The notes beneath the pieces are model-generated. The model was not told the origin of the DNA. It did not search any database and saw only the letters and a program-made list of their open reading frames with translations. From contig NZ_LMFA01000025.1 in the NCBI RefSeq assembly GCF_001426565.1, forward strand, positions 104,740 through 168,739: a stretch of 64,000 nt of DNA. Reading direction: 5' to 3'. Made by a program: the position numbers and the translations under genes. Shown in pieces: positions 53,217 through 62,256 of the stretch (its first letter is position 1; each line of letters opens with the position of its first letter). Source of the DNA: Rhizobium sp. Root482 (GTDB taxonomy: Bacteria > Pseudomonadota > Alphaproteobacteria > Rhizobiales > Rhizobiaceae).

Positions 53217-54194
53217 TCAACTCTGGAAGAAAGCGAGAAGGTCGGGGTTCGCCACATCCGGATGGGTCGTGCACAGGCCGTGCGGCAGGCCCTTGTAGGT
53301 CTTCAGCGTGCCGTTCCTGAGAAGTTTGGCGGCGAGCGGCGCCGAGTCGGCATAGGGTACGATCTGGTCGTCGTCGCCATGCATCACGAGCACGGGCACC
53401 TCGATCTGCTTGAGGTCTTCGGTAAAGTCGGTTTCCGAAAAGGCCTTGATGCAGTCGTAATGGGCTTTCGCGCCGCCCATCATGCCCTGCCGCCACCAGT
53501 TCTGGATGACGCCTTCGAAAGCCTGGGCATCGGGGCGGTTGTAGCCATAGAAGGGGCCGGCCGGAACGTCGCGGAAGAACTGGGCGCGGTTGGCGACCAG
53601 TGCAGCGCGGAAGCCGTCGAACACCTCGATCGGCAGGCCGCCGGGATTTTTCTCGCTCTTGACCATGATCGGCGGGACGGCACCGATCAGCACCGCTTTG
53701 GAGACACGGCCGGGCTTGGCACGGGCGACATAGCGGGCGACTTCGCCACCTCCCGTGGAATGGCCGACATGGATCGCGTTCCTGAGGTCGAGCTTTTCGG
53801 CCAGTTCGATGACGTCGGCCGCATAGGTGTCCATCTCGTTTCCGCTATCGGTCTGCGTCGAGCGCCCATGGCCACGGCGGTCATGAGCGATGACGCGGAA
53901 GCCCTTCTCCAGGAAGAACATCATCTGGTTGTCCCAGTCGTCGGCTGACAGCGGCCACCCGTGATGGAAGACGACGGCCTGCGCGTCTTTCGGACCCCAA
54001 TCCTTGTAGAAGATCTCCGTGCCGTCCTTGGTGGTGATAAATCCCATCTGCATATTCCCCTGTTCGATTGCGGTGGACTGAATGGCGGCCGAGGCCCATT
54101 TCGGAAGTAACGCAGCGACCAGCGCCGCCCCTCCAGCCAGGAGGATATCACGCCGGGTGGTGCTCGGTTCTATTGCGAGGACGATGCTGTTCAT
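53217..54194 (-). CDS. Tat-exported alpha/beta hydrolase, non-heme haloperoxidase-like
   Basis: A 325-residue protein. A twin-arginine signal (TTRRDILLAGG, then a hydrophobic stretch to WASAA) precedes a hydrolase domain with HHGWPLSADDWDNQM near 93, nucleophile serine in HVGHSTGGGEVARY near 164, aspartate in MHGDDDQIVPYADS near 275 and histidine in GLPHGLCTTHPD near 303. These match non-heme chloroperoxidases and arylesterases. Upstream are four GTAAA/GTTAA pentamers with 9-10 bp period, shared with the next two genes. The ATG at 54194 follows GGAGACAG. An oxidative or detoxifying role is inferred. Confidence 0.85.
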   Translation of the reverse strand: MNSIVLAIEPSTTRRDILLAGGAALVAALLPKWASAAIQSTAIEQGNMQMGFITTKDGTEIFYKDWGPKDAQAVVFHHGWPLSADDWDNQMMFFLEKGFRVIAHDRRGHGRSTQTDSGNEMDTYAADVIELAEKLDLRNAIHVGHSTGGGEVARYVARAKPGRVSKAVLIGAVPPIMVKSEKNPGGLPIEVFDGFRAALVANRAQFFRDVPAGPFYGYNRPDAQAFEGVIQNWWRQGMMGGAKAHYDCIKAFSETDFTEDLKQIEVPVLVMHGDDDQIVPYADSAPLAAKLLRNGTLKTYKGLPHGLCTTHPDVANPDLLAFFQS

Positions 54195-54254
54195 CTCTGT
54201 CTCCGTGGAAGCAATGCCTCTATTGACGAGGTCAAACATGCCCGACAGACGGCC

Positions 54255-54288
54255 GTAAAACGAGTTAAGCGTCGTAAATTGATGAAAA
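54255..54288. promoter_or_regulatory. 10-bp periodic pentamer array, copy 1
   Basis: On the plus strand GTAAA (54255), GTTAA (54264), GTAAA (54274) and GAAAA (54284) follow one another at 9, 10 and 10 bp. Read toward the hydrolase gene these are TTTTC, TTTAC, TTAAC and TTTAC, 61-94 bp before its ATG. The 24-bp core (GAGTTAAGCGTCGTAAATTG and flank) is almost identical to the array at 55379. Confidence 0.7.
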
Positions 54289-54355
54289 TCAGAAATCTCG
54301 CCGTTGCGAGGGCAAGCAAGGGACAGGAACCGCCCCTTGGGACAATATGGATATT

Positions 54356-55294
54356 TCAGGCAGATACAAATTTATAGGCATCGCCACGACGCTCGGCATA
54401 GCCGACGCCGGGATAGGTCCAGTGGTAACCGAGCAATTTGAGCTTTTCGGACGCCGCGCGGTCCAACAGCTTTTGGCGGCTGGCGAGCGCGGCCTCGGTA
54501 TCCGTATCGAAGCCGAAATGCCAGTCCGGTCTGGCGAAGAAGATCGTGTCGCTGGTGCAGGCATCCCCCGTTATGAGCAGATTGTCCCTGCCCTCGAGTT
54601 CGAGGGAGATGTGACCCGGCGTATGACCGGGCGTCTCGACGACAGACATTCCGGGAACGATCTCGTCGCCCTCCCGGACCCGTATGATCCGGTCGTCCAC
54701 TGCAAACAGGTCGCGCTGGGCGCCCTTGGCGAAGCCGTGCAAACCCGCCGGCCTGCGAGCCTCGAATTCCTTGTCGGTCCAGAAATCCCACTCGGCCTGG
54801 CCGACATAATACCGGGCGTTGGGATAGAGCAGCTTGCCGTCGATAGTGGTCGTCGCCCCCGAATGATCCGGGTGGACATGGGTGAACACCACCTTGGTGA
54901 TCTGTTCCGGGGAAATACCCAATGTTCCAAGATTGCCCACCAGCTTGCCGGCCGTAGGCTGGAAGTTGGTTCCCGATCCGTTGTCGATGAGAATGAGGTC
55001 CTCGCCGTGACGGATCAACGGGATGTTCGCCTGCACGGCAGCACCCTTCTCCCCGGCTCCGAGGCGCTTCAGAAAGTCCGCCCGCTCTTCAGGCCCGGCG
55101 TCCGGAAGCAGGACTTCGGGCGGAAGAATAATGAAGCCGTCGCTAACCACGGTGACATCGAAAGCTCCATGCTCGAATCTGTGGAACGAAGCGGCGAAGA
55201 CATCACGGGGCAGAGCCATCGCGGCGGCGACGGCGGCAGAGCCGGCGAGCAATTGCCTCCTGGTGGCGTGAACATTGGTGTCGAAGTCGAACAT
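54356..55294 (-). CDS. Tat-exported metallo-beta-lactamase-fold hydrolase
   Basis: A 312-residue protein. A twin-arginine signal (HATRRQLLAGSAAVAAAM, cleaved near FAA) is followed by an MBL domain with the metal motif VFTHVHPDHSGATT near 130, a further histidine in ETPGHTPGHISLELEG near 203 and aspartate in LLITGDACTSD near 225. It belongs with quorum-quenching-lactonase-like and methyl-parathion-hydrolase-like members; the substrate is unknown. The ATG at 55294 follows a purine-rich AGGAGAC. A pentamer array lies 85-109 bp upstream. Confidence 0.86.
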   Translation of the reverse strand: MFDFDTNVHATRRQLLAGSAAVAAAMALPRDVFAASFHRFEHGAFDVTVVSDGFIILPPEVLLPDAGPEERADFLKRLGAGEKGAAVQANIPLIRHGEDLILIDNGSGTNFQPTAGKLVGNLGTLGISPEQITKVVFTHVHPDHSGATTTIDGKLLYPNARYYVGQAEWDFWTDKEFEARRPAGLHGFAKGAQRDLFAVDDRIIRVREGDEIVPGMSVVETPGHTPGHISLELEGRDNLLITGDACTSDTIFFARPDWHFGFDTDTEAALASRQKLLDRAASEKLKLLGYHWTYPGVGYAERRGDAYKFVSA

Positions 55295-55378
55295 GCCCTG
55301 TCTCCTTTTGCGTTCGCCGATCGATCGGATCATGGGGTCGAGATGCCGAAGCGTAGGCGCGGGCGCGGCTGCGGGCGA

Positions 55379-55403
55379 GTTAAGCGTCGTAAATTGGTGA
55401 AAA
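55379..55403. promoter_or_regulatory. 10-bp periodic pentamer array, copy 2
   Basis: GTTAA (55379), GTAAA (55389) and GAAAA (55399) repeat at exactly 10 bp. The 27 bases around them differ from copy 1 at a single position. It lies before the metallo-hydrolase gene. Confidence 0.7.
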
Positions 55404-55421
55404 GCCCAGATGCAAGAGCGG

Positions 55422-55961
55422 TCAGACACCGCCGCCGCGGCGCATGTCTGCAACGACGTTGATCAAGGCGCGCGCGGCGCAGTGCGGCGAGTCGCCTTTG
55501 TCGCCGAGGATCAGCAGCCCGTTCCCCGCGCCCTCCGGCGCGACGAGCAGATGTTTTCCGGGGATCAGGGCCACAGGTTTGCCGGCGCTCAGGAATGCCC
55601 TGACCAATCCGGCAGCGCCTCGGTCGTCATCCGTCCAGATCGGTCCGGAGAGACCAATGCTGAAGGCCGCCGCGAAATCCTCGACGACGATCTGATCAAG
55701 GGCAAGGGTGTCGGCCAGTTCGTCGCGGGCAGCCCGATCGCTCTTGAACCTTCGTACCGCGTGATCCGATACCTCGGCAGACCGCATTCCGTCCATGATC
55801 AATGGCGAGCCGCCGAGCGGTGTGGCCATGACGACCTCCGAACCGAAATCCTTGAATGCGTAATATGGCGGGGCGATCCTCGCCAGGTCCACCTCGGCAT
55901 TGCCAACCTCTTCCTCACCTTCGACGATCAATATCAGAAAGCGGATGGCGGCCTCGTTCAT
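55422..55961 (-). CDS. DJ-1/PfpI-like protein lacking the usual nucleophile cysteine
   Basis: A 179-residue protein of the DJ-1/PfpI class: strand and glutamate region FLILIVEGEEEVGNAEVDLA near 8-27, a central FAAAFSIGLSGPIWTDDDRG near 105 and AGKPVALIPGKHLLVAPEGAG near 135. The position of the nucleophile cysteine (usually within AICHG) reads LIPGK, so classical peptidase or glyoxalase chemistry is unlikely. The ATG at 55961 (MNEAAIRFLIL) gives the normal start. A pentamer array lies 52-76 bp upstream. Confidence 0.75.
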   Translation of the reverse strand: MNEAAIRFLILIVEGEEEVGNAEVDLARIAPPYYAFKDFGSEVVMATPLGGSPLIMDGMRSAEVSDHAVRRFKSDRAARDELADTLALDQIVVEDFAAAFSIGLSGPIWTDDDRGAAGLVRAFLSAGKPVALIPGKHLLVAPEGAGNGLLILGDKGDSPHCAARALINVVADMRRGGGV

Positions 55962-56012
55962 ATCGTTCTCCTGCTCTGCGCTTATCATCAGGCGTGCGAG
56001 ACAGTAGAACGA

Positions 56013-56037
56013 GTTTAGAGTTGTAAATCCGTGTAAA
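56013..56037. promoter_or_regulatory. 10-bp periodic pentamer array, copy 3
   Basis: GTTTA (56013), GTAAA (56023) and GTAAA (56033) repeat at exactly 10 bp, between the regulator gene and the DJ-1-like gene. The pentamers are kept while the spacers differ from copies 1 and 2, which supports the pentamers as the functional part. Confidence 0.68.
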
Positions 56038-56057
56038 TTCGCGGCCCCTCAGGGCGC

Positions 56058-58790
56058 TCAAACATTGCCTTTGGCGGAGGAGCCGATGCCGGCGTTACAC
56101 AAAGACAGGGTCGCCAGATCGCGATCGATACGTCTTTTCCAGGCATGAGCACCATCCTGGCATCCAGCCTCGGCGCCCTGCGCTAGATGCTCCATTGCCA
56201 GCGCAACTGCGTGATCGGCATCCTGCGACAGGAGTATCTGCGCCTTCACTCGATGGGGTTCGGGCAGGCACCAGCGTTCGCCGGACCTGCCGGAATGCCC
56301 GATGGCCTCGTCGATCAGCCGCAGGGCTTCCGAATGGCGCGAAAGTCTGGCCATGGCGCTGGCGGCGATCGACTGGAAGTAGCTTTTGAACAGGGTGAAG
56401 CCGGCTGATGACAGCGTTTCCATTCCCGCTGTCAAAGTCCGGAGGCATTCCTCCGCCCTGCCCTCTCGCATCATCAGTTCGGCCTCGAAACAGTCGGCGT
56501 AGCAGTGCCAGACATCGAGCGAGAGCGCCTTGGTGTGCTCCCTCAATTGCGAAATGTAAACGGTCGCGAGATCGTCTCGACCCGAGAGGAGTGCGATCGG
56601 GCACGCGGCTTCGGCCAGGACATTGGAGAGGGACAGGGTATGGCCGATGTCGAGAGCATATTCGACGGTCTCGCGCACCTCGCCAAGCGCCTCTTCCCCC
56701 TCGCCCATGGTCCACATCGCCCGTGCCAGGATGATGCGGGCGGTCACGCGCTGGTCGAACTGGAACCGTATGGAATGCCGGCTTCCCCGCAGGCCTGAAT
56801 ATGCGCTCAGCATTTGCCGCAGTTCGTCACGAGATTCCGCATGGCGGCCAAGCCAGTGCAGCGTTGCACCGCGCATACGCCTGCCTATGATCGCGTCGGC
56901 CGGATCGGTCGAGGCTCGCGCAAGTTCGGTGAATTTCTCGGCGAAATCCATGCCCAGCAACGGTTCGGCACGATTGACGGCATCGACCCACAAGGCCCAG
57001 ACGGCACGCAACTGATGGTCGAGGTCGCCGAGTTCCCCGGCGATCTTGAGCGCGGTGGACCAGGCCTGGATTCCGTTTTCAGGCGCCTCGGTGGCCCGCA
57101 TCTGCGGCCAGCCAAGTGCGGCATACAGTTTCATGCGGCTATGCTCATCCAGTCCCGGACGCGATTCCAAGACGTTGATCGCCCGGGTGACCGCCACGAG
57201 GCATTCGTCCAGGAGAGACTGCCGGAACAGGAGGGGGAGCCCCGCCACGGTGAGCCTCACTCCGAGCAATTGATCGCCCTGTTCGCCGAACGACCAGTCG
57301 AGTGCTGCTCGCAGGTTCGCCACCAGCGAGGCATAATCTTCCGACCAATCGTCCACGGCAACGGAATAAAGCTCCTGCTCGGCGCGGGTCAGCCTGCCTT
57401 CCAGGTACTCCGCGAGCCGTGACATCGCGCGGTCCACGCCGTTGCTCTCCGTCAGTTTCTGGGCGGCGTAGATGCGTGTCGTGTCGAGAAGCCGATAGCA
57501 CGTACCGGCGGATTGCGTGTCCGCGCTCACAAGCGACTTCGACACAAGCGAAGCGAGATCGTCGTCGGGCAATTCGCCCGACATCACCTCGACCGCGGCA
57601 TCTCCGCCGAACCAACCCCGGAAAACAGAGAGCTCCTGCAGCGCCAACCGCTCCGACGGCGAAAGTATGGCATAGCTCCAGTCCAACGTCGCCCGGAGGG
57701 TCTGATGCCTGGGCAAGGCGGTGCGTCGCCCGCGCGTCAGCAATCTGAAGCAGTCCGACAGCGAGGCCGCCAGGCCCCGCACGCTGATCGCCTCCAACCG
57801 TCCCGCGGCCAGTTCGATGGCGAGCGCTATCCCGTCCAGCCGCGAGCAGATATCGACGACATAAGGCGCGTCCTCATCGGTGAGCTCGTAGCTCCCGAGG
57901 CAGGCGTCGGCCCGCTCGACGAACAGCTGGACCGCAGGAGATGCCAAGGCCTCGCTTGCGCCGCCGATCTTTGACGGCAGCTCCAGCGGCGGCAGCCGAT
58001 GAACGCGCTCGCCCTCCGCTCGAAGCGGTTCTCTGCTGGTGGCGAGGATGCGCGCGGACGCAGACATGGCCATGATGGCCTCGACCGTGGGCGCGACGCC
58101 ATCAACCAACTGTTCGCAACTGTCGAGCACCAGAGTGACATCGTTGCCGGCGAGATGGTCGACAATATCGCAGATGATATCGTCGCTCCTGGTCGGAATA
58201 CCCAGCGCCGACGCGATCGCAGTCGGGATCAGGCCTGCATGGGAGACCTCCGAGAGATCGATCCAGACTGCATCGGGCATGGCGCCGCTCGCCATCGCCG
58301 CACGCGCCACCGTGGACTTTCCGATGCCACCCGGCCCGACAATGGTCAACAGGCGAGACCGGTGCAACTGGGTGGCAATCAGAGCGATGGACTGCTCCCG
58401 GCCGAAAATGCGGGGTGCGGATGGAAGATGTGCCGGGCGCTGGAGTGAAGCCGCCATCCGGGCACTGTGTTCGTCCGTGTCGAAGGACAATTCTGCGACA
58501 AAGGTGTAGCCCCGTCCGGGAACGTTCGCGATGACCTTCGATACCCGCTGGCTGTCGTCCAGGGCCTTTCTCAATGCAGAAATATGGACGCGGAGATTTG
58601 CCTCCTCGACGAACGTATCGGGCCAGACATGCTTGACGATTTCGGCATTGGTCTTCAGCTCACCGGGATGCGACGCGAGGAAAATGAGAATGTCGGCCGC
58701 ACGGCTGCCAAGCGGCATCACCTGCCCGTCGCGCAGGAGTGCGCGCCGGGCAGGCACAACCGTGAACGGTCCAAAACATATGTCGCTCAC
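56058..58790 (-). CDS. winged-helix/ATPase/TPR transcriptional regulator (910 residues)
   Basis: Residues about 1-95 form a PhoB/OmpR-type winged helix (LLRDGQVMPLGSRAADIL, ANLRVHISALRKALDD, VPGRGYTFVAEL). Residues about 125-400 are a STAND-like ATPase: Walker A TIVGPGGIGKSTVARAA near 148 and Walker B TLVLDSCEQLVDG near 220. The last 450 residues are helical and TPR-like (probable sensor and interaction domain). Such proteins in rhizobia usually control adjacent genes. The three upstream arrays of 10-bp-spaced pentamers are suitable targets for its winged helix. The signal is unknown; the controlled genes suggest a chemical or oxidative stress. Confidence 0.87.
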   Translation of the reverse strand: MSDICFGPFTVVPARRALLRDGQVMPLGSRAADILIFLASHPGELKTNAEIVKHVWPDTFVEEANLRVHISALRKALDDSQRVSKVIANVPGRGYTFVAELSFDTDEHSARMAASLQRPAHLPSAPRIFGREQSIALIATQLHRSRLLTIVGPGGIGKSTVARAAMASGAMPDAVWIDLSEVSHAGLIPTAIASALGIPTRSDDIICDIVDHLAGNDVTLVLDSCEQLVDGVAPTVEAIMAMSASARILATSREPLRAEGERVHRLPPLELPSKIGGASEALASPAVQLFVERADACLGSYELTDEDAPYVVDICSRLDGIALAIELAAGRLEAISVRGLAASLSDCFRLLTRGRRTALPRHQTLRATLDWSYAILSPSERLALQELSVFRGWFGGDAAVEVMSGELPDDDLASLVSKSLVSADTQSAGTCYRLLDTTRIYAAQKLTESNGVDRAMSRLAEYLEGRLTRAEQELYSVAVDDWSEDYASLVANLRAALDWSFGEQGDQLLGVRLTVAGLPLLFRQSLLDECLVAVTRAINVLESRPGLDEHSRMKLYAALGWPQMRATEAPENGIQAWSTALKIAGELGDLDHQLRAVWALWVDAVNRAEPLLGMDFAEKFTELARASTDPADAIIGRRMRGATLHWLGRHAESRDELRQMLSAYSGLRGSRHSIRFQFDQRVTARIILARAMWTMGEGEEALGEVRETVEYALDIGHTLSLSNVLAEAACPIALLSGRDDLATVYISQLREHTKALSLDVWHCYADCFEAELMMREGRAEECLRTLTAGMETLSSAGFTLFKSYFQSIAASAMARLSRHSEALRLIDEAIGHSGRSGERWCLPEPHRVKAQILLSQDADHAVALAMEHLAQGAEAGCQDGAHAWKRRIDRDLATLSLCNAGIGSSAKGNV

Positions 58791-59122
58791 CGTTAGTCTC
58801 TCTCAAGGACAGGAACGGATTTCTCGATCTGTGATGTGCATCGATCAGTCGCCGGCATCATTGCAAGCCCGCATACGGAGTTGCAACGGGAACAATGGAA
58901 ATTGGACGAAAGTCTTATGTTACTGGGAGCCCTTTTGTACTTTCGGTCGTCCGAGCAGGGGCTTCCGCCCTCTCGCACGAAGACACCACGGGACTCATTT
59001 TCCGCGCCACGCAGATTCGACGCGAAAATAGTCCGCTTCCGCGCTCCTATACGCATTTCGATATCCGGCTTTGAACGACAGGCGCCACTACAATCGCAGC
59101 AGCGTTTTTCAGGAGCCGCAGC
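58791..59122. other. 332-bp divergent intergenic region
   Basis: This region lies between the divergent regulator and YeeE genes and must contain both promoters. CGAAAGT (58907-58913) and ACTTTCG (58939-58945) are complementary arms 25 bp apart. TTGCAA occurs at 58861 and 58881. I see no gene or RNA here. Confidence 0.5.
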
Positions 59123-60214
59123 ATGGATCTCGTCCCGATCATCGACATTATCGGAGAAAACAACACGGCTCTCGCCGGCGGTGCGGTTCTCGGCCTGCTC
59201 TTCGGCTTTTTTGCCCAGAAGACGGCATTTTGCACGCGTTCAGCCGTACTGGACCTGACCCGGCATCGGGGCGTCTCGGCGCTTGCCATCTGGTTCATCG
59301 GTTTCGCCGTCGCCATTCTGGGCGTACAGGGTCTCCTGTCGAAAGGTGCGCTCGATGTTACGGAAACACGCTTCTTCTCGACCGCGCAGAGCCTGTCCGG
59401 CGCCCTTGTCGGCGGCCTTGTCTTTGGCGTCGGCATGGTGCTGGCTCGCGGCTGCGTTTCGCGGCTGCTGGTGCTCGGCGCCTCCGGCAATCTGCGCGCG
59501 GCTTTCACGATCCTGATCACCGCACTGGTCGGTCTCGCCACCTATGACGGCCTGCTCGTGCCGCTGCGCGATGGCATTGGCGGCCTGTGGAACACCGCCG
59601 CCATCGGTGGCAACGATCTGCTTGCCCATGCCAACCTGCCCTCCTCCGCCGGCCTTTGGATCGGCATCGTTCTGGCGCTCGGTGCGCTGGCGCTTGCCGT
59701 CACGGCGCGTCTTCCGGCATGGAAGGTTGTCGGCGCGGCCGTCGTCGGCCTCACCATCGTTGGCGGCTGGTACTTCACCTATACGCTTTCGACCCAGGTC
59801 TTCGAGCCGATCCAGGCCGAAAGCCTTTCCTTTATCCGTCCACTCGCCACGACCGGCGCTTTGGCTACGGGTGCATCCGCTGGCTTCGGCCTCGACCAGG
59901 GCCTGCTGATCGGCACGATCCTCGGCGCGTTCGCGGCAGCCCTCGTTTCACGCCAGTTCCGCATCAAGACCTTTTCGGAAGCCGGCTCGCCGTCCATCGC
60001 CCGCTACGCCGTCGGCGGCGTGCTGATGGGCTTTGGCGGCATTCTGGCAGTCGGCTGCACCATCGGTGCCGGCCTGACCGGCGGTTCCGTGCTCGCAGTC
60101 TCTTCCCTCACCGGCCTTGCCGCCATGATCATCGGCGCAGCCGTCGCCGACCGGGTCATCGACGGGGTGCTGAGCGCACCCCGCATCGAAGCCTATCCGC
60201 ACGCCGCCGAATAG
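59123..60214 (+). CDS. YeeE/YedE-family sulfur-compound transporter
   Basis: A 363-residue membrane protein with about nine hydrophobic segments. The conserved cysteines sit in FCTRS near residue 38, ARGCVSR near 113 and AVGCTIGAG near 313, as in YeeE/TsuA-type thiosulfate transporters, where they pass the thiosulfate ion through the membrane. It is a long two-repeat form. It is divergent from the large regulator and probably separately controlled. Thiosulfate is the best guess for the substrate. Confidence 0.85.
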   Translation: MDLVPIIDIIGENNTALAGGAVLGLLFGFFAQKTAFCTRSAVLDLTRHRGVSALAIWFIGFAVAILGVQGLLSKGALDVTETRFFSTAQSLSGALVGGLVFGVGMVLARGCVSRLLVLGASGNLRAAFTILITALVGLATYDGLLVPLRDGIGGLWNTAAIGGNDLLAHANLPSSAGLWIGIVLALGALALAVTARLPAWKVVGAAVVGLTIVGGWYFTYTLSTQVFEPIQAESLSFIRPLATTGALATGASAGFGLDQGLLIGTILGAFAAALVSRQFRIKTFSEAGSPSIARYAVGGVLMGFGGILAVGCTIGAGLTGGSVLAVSSLTGLAAMIIGAAVADRVIDGVLSAPRIEAYPHAAE

Positions 60215-60727
60215 CCAGCATCTTGCTTCGGCCATCGGGTCGGCCTTATACACCATGATCTAAATATATCGATCGGGAGTAGAGGGCTTTGCAAATTTGC
60301 ATGCATAACGCATACGCCAAATCGATGTCGCCCCAGCCTTCGGCATCCAACAGGCGGAATTGCTCAGTTGGTCTCTAGGGCAGCACTCAAAGAAATCGAA
60401 ACTTTCGCAATCCGCCGCAAGGCATGACACATCACTGCGCTCTGGCCATCCAGAAAAGCAACACAGTTGTGGCCATCTGCCGAGACCGCCGATGCACTGC
60501 AGACCGGCCGTAAAAACTTCGCGAAAACACCGAAGATCGGTCGCTGGACGACCAACGCGCTGGATACTTGGCTGGTCAGGGAAGAAAAGCCCGACTCTAC
60601 GGTGAAGTTCGCTGCCGCTCGATAATCGGGCTCCAAAAAATCCTCGACCATTTTTAAATATCGTCTAAAGTACGTCTTTCTTAAATTCCGTACTGATCGA
60701 GAAAATAACCACTGGGAGGATCACGTC
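60215..60727. other. 513-bp non-coding or decayed stretch
   Basis: No ORF here resembles a known protein. The 10-bp palindrome GCAAATTTGC (60291-60300) is followed by ATGCAT. TGCTCAGTTGGT at 60361-60372 resembles a tRNA A box, but no tRNA can be folded around it. The last part holds the promoter and the GGGAGG ribosome site of the RTX gene. Confidence 0.5.
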
Positions 60728-61774
60728 ATGGCATGGCAGTTTCCAGCAAGCTTTTCTACGAATGTAACGGCGGTGGATCTCGGCACGACCGATGATGTCT
60801 ATATCGGCACCAATGTTTCCATCGCAACCACGTCTACCTATACCATCCGCGGGACAGGGTCGGGACATGAGGTCGAGATCGATGGGTCTGTCGCCGGTTC
60901 CTATGCAGTTTACCTGGGAAATTCCAGTGACATCGAGCATGATCAGATCATCACCGTTTCCGAAACCGGACGCATTTTTGCACTCAGCTATGGCGCCATT
61001 GCTGTCGGTTATCATTCAGAAATCAACAATGACGGATCGATCAAGTCCAAGACGACCGGGGTCTATTTCAGTGGCTCGCCCGCCGACCTCACCGTTGAAT
61101 CGACATTCAACAACAGCGGCGTAGTTGACGCCAGATTTTATGGAGTCGAGGCCTACGGCACGCAAAAGCTTCACACCGAGAACACCGGCATCATAAAAGG
61201 CGGCTCGTATTCGTATGTCGGCGGGAATGGCGTGGATGAAATCTTCAATTCCGGGAAGATATACGGTGCCCTTTCCATGGGGAGCGGCAACGATTATTAC
61301 GACGGTCGCCAAGGCTTTGTCGACAGCGACGTCACGGGTGGCAGCGGCAACGACAAGATCTATGGCGGAACGGAAAACAATCTCTTCCACGGCGGAGCCA
61401 ACAATGACCGCCTCTATGGCGGCAAAGGCGCTGACAAGCTCTACGGCGAAGCCGGCGCGGATACATTTGCGTTTCGGGCCATAGCCGAGTCGACAACAAG
61501 CGGGGTTGGTAGAGATACGATATACGATTTCTCTCACGCCGACGGCGACAAAATCGACCTGGCAAACATTGACGCCAATACCACCGCGTCGGGAAATCAA
61601 GCTTTCAAATTTATCGCCAATTCAGCCTTCACAGGGAAAGCTGGCGAGTTACAGGACTATACGTCTGGTTCCGGGCATTTCATCAAAGGTGATGTCAACG
61701 GAGACGGTCTCGCCGATTTTGCAATTCAGATCACCACGAACAATGTGTTTGTGACAGGTGACTTCATTCTTTAG
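60728..61774 (+). CDS. RTX-type calcium-binding protein, probable type I secretion substrate
   Basis: A 348-residue protein without a Sec signal. Residues about 1-190 are rich in beta-helix-like repeats (IYIGTNVSI, HSEINNDGSI, NTGIIKGGSY). Residues about 195-250 carry glycine-aspartate RTX nonapeptides (GGSGNDKIYGG, GGANNDRLYGG, GGKGADKLYGE, AGADTF), which bind calcium after export. The acidic C-terminus is typical of type I secretion substrates. No type I exporter is in the window, so it would use one encoded elsewhere. GC content and codon use appear lower than in the catabolic region. The start follows GGGAGG. Confidence 0.85.
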   Translation: MAWQFPASFSTNVTAVDLGTTDDVYIGTNVSIATTSTYTIRGTGSGHEVEIDGSVAGSYAVYLGNSSDIEHDQIITVSETGRIFALSYGAIAVGYHSEINNDGSIKSKTTGVYFSGSPADLTVESTFNNSGVVDARFYGVEAYGTQKLHTENTGIIKGGSYSYVGGNGVDEIFNSGKIYGALSMGSGNDYYDGRQGFVDSDVTGGSGNDKIYGGTENNLFHGGANNDRLYGGKGADKLYGEAGADTFAFRAIAESTTSGVGRDTIYDFSHADGDKIDLANIDANTTASGNQAFKFIANSAFTGKAGELQDYTSGSGHFIKGDVNGDGLADFAIQITTNNVFVTGDFIL

Positions 61775-61826
61775 CTCTTGGGACCAATCGTGCGGCGGCA
61801 TTGCTACCGTTTGCTGAACCTAAGCT

Positions 61827-61857
61827 GGCCCCGCTCGCCCACGAAGCAAGCGGGGCC
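61827..61857 (+). terminator. rho-independent terminator after the RTX gene
   Basis: GGCCCCGCT (61827-61835) pairs with AGCGGGGCC (61849-61857), followed by TTGTCTTGT. It lies 53 bp after the stop codon. Confidence 0.8.
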
Positions 61858-62256
61858 TTGTCTTGTGAAGACCAATCCTCCGCCGGCCAGTCAACAATAT
61901 CGTGCAGCACGATATTACGCGCAACGCCTCGCACTCGGGCGGTTCAGCAAACGGTTCGTTGGCGACAAACTTCATGGCGGCCTGTAGAAATGCGTCATCC
62001 ACTGCCCGAAGATATCGGCTCGACATAGGCAAACTTCCTGCCAGCATCGCCCCATGCCACCGACGATGGCAGAGACCTTGCTGATCATTGCTCCACCGCC
62101 TCCTTGATTGACCGGACGGGGCGAACAATCCATTCCCGCCGAGCAGCATCAACGCCACGCGGTCGTAGCGATCCATCGGTGGACAGTTTGACGAAACGGT
62201 GCGATCTTCCGAAATTACCTGAAATCACTCTTGGCTCCATATGAAGGCGGCACGAA
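61858..62256. other. non-coding stretch with a 19-bp palindrome
   Basis: ATATCGTGC (61897-61905), one central A and GCACGATAT (61907-61915) form a perfect odd palindrome. A minus-strand reading frame across 61820-62176 has SSRYLRAVDDAFLQAAMKF and AEPPECEALR; these look protein-like and could be a remnant or small gene, but I cannot name a family. The rest shows nothing that I recognise. Confidence 0.4.

Noticed and set aside
60353..60388. tRNA-like start (GGCGGAAT followed by TGCTCAGTTGGT)
   Set aside because: Only an A-box-like match; no B box, acceptor stem partner or anticodon arm can be drawn in the following 80 bases.
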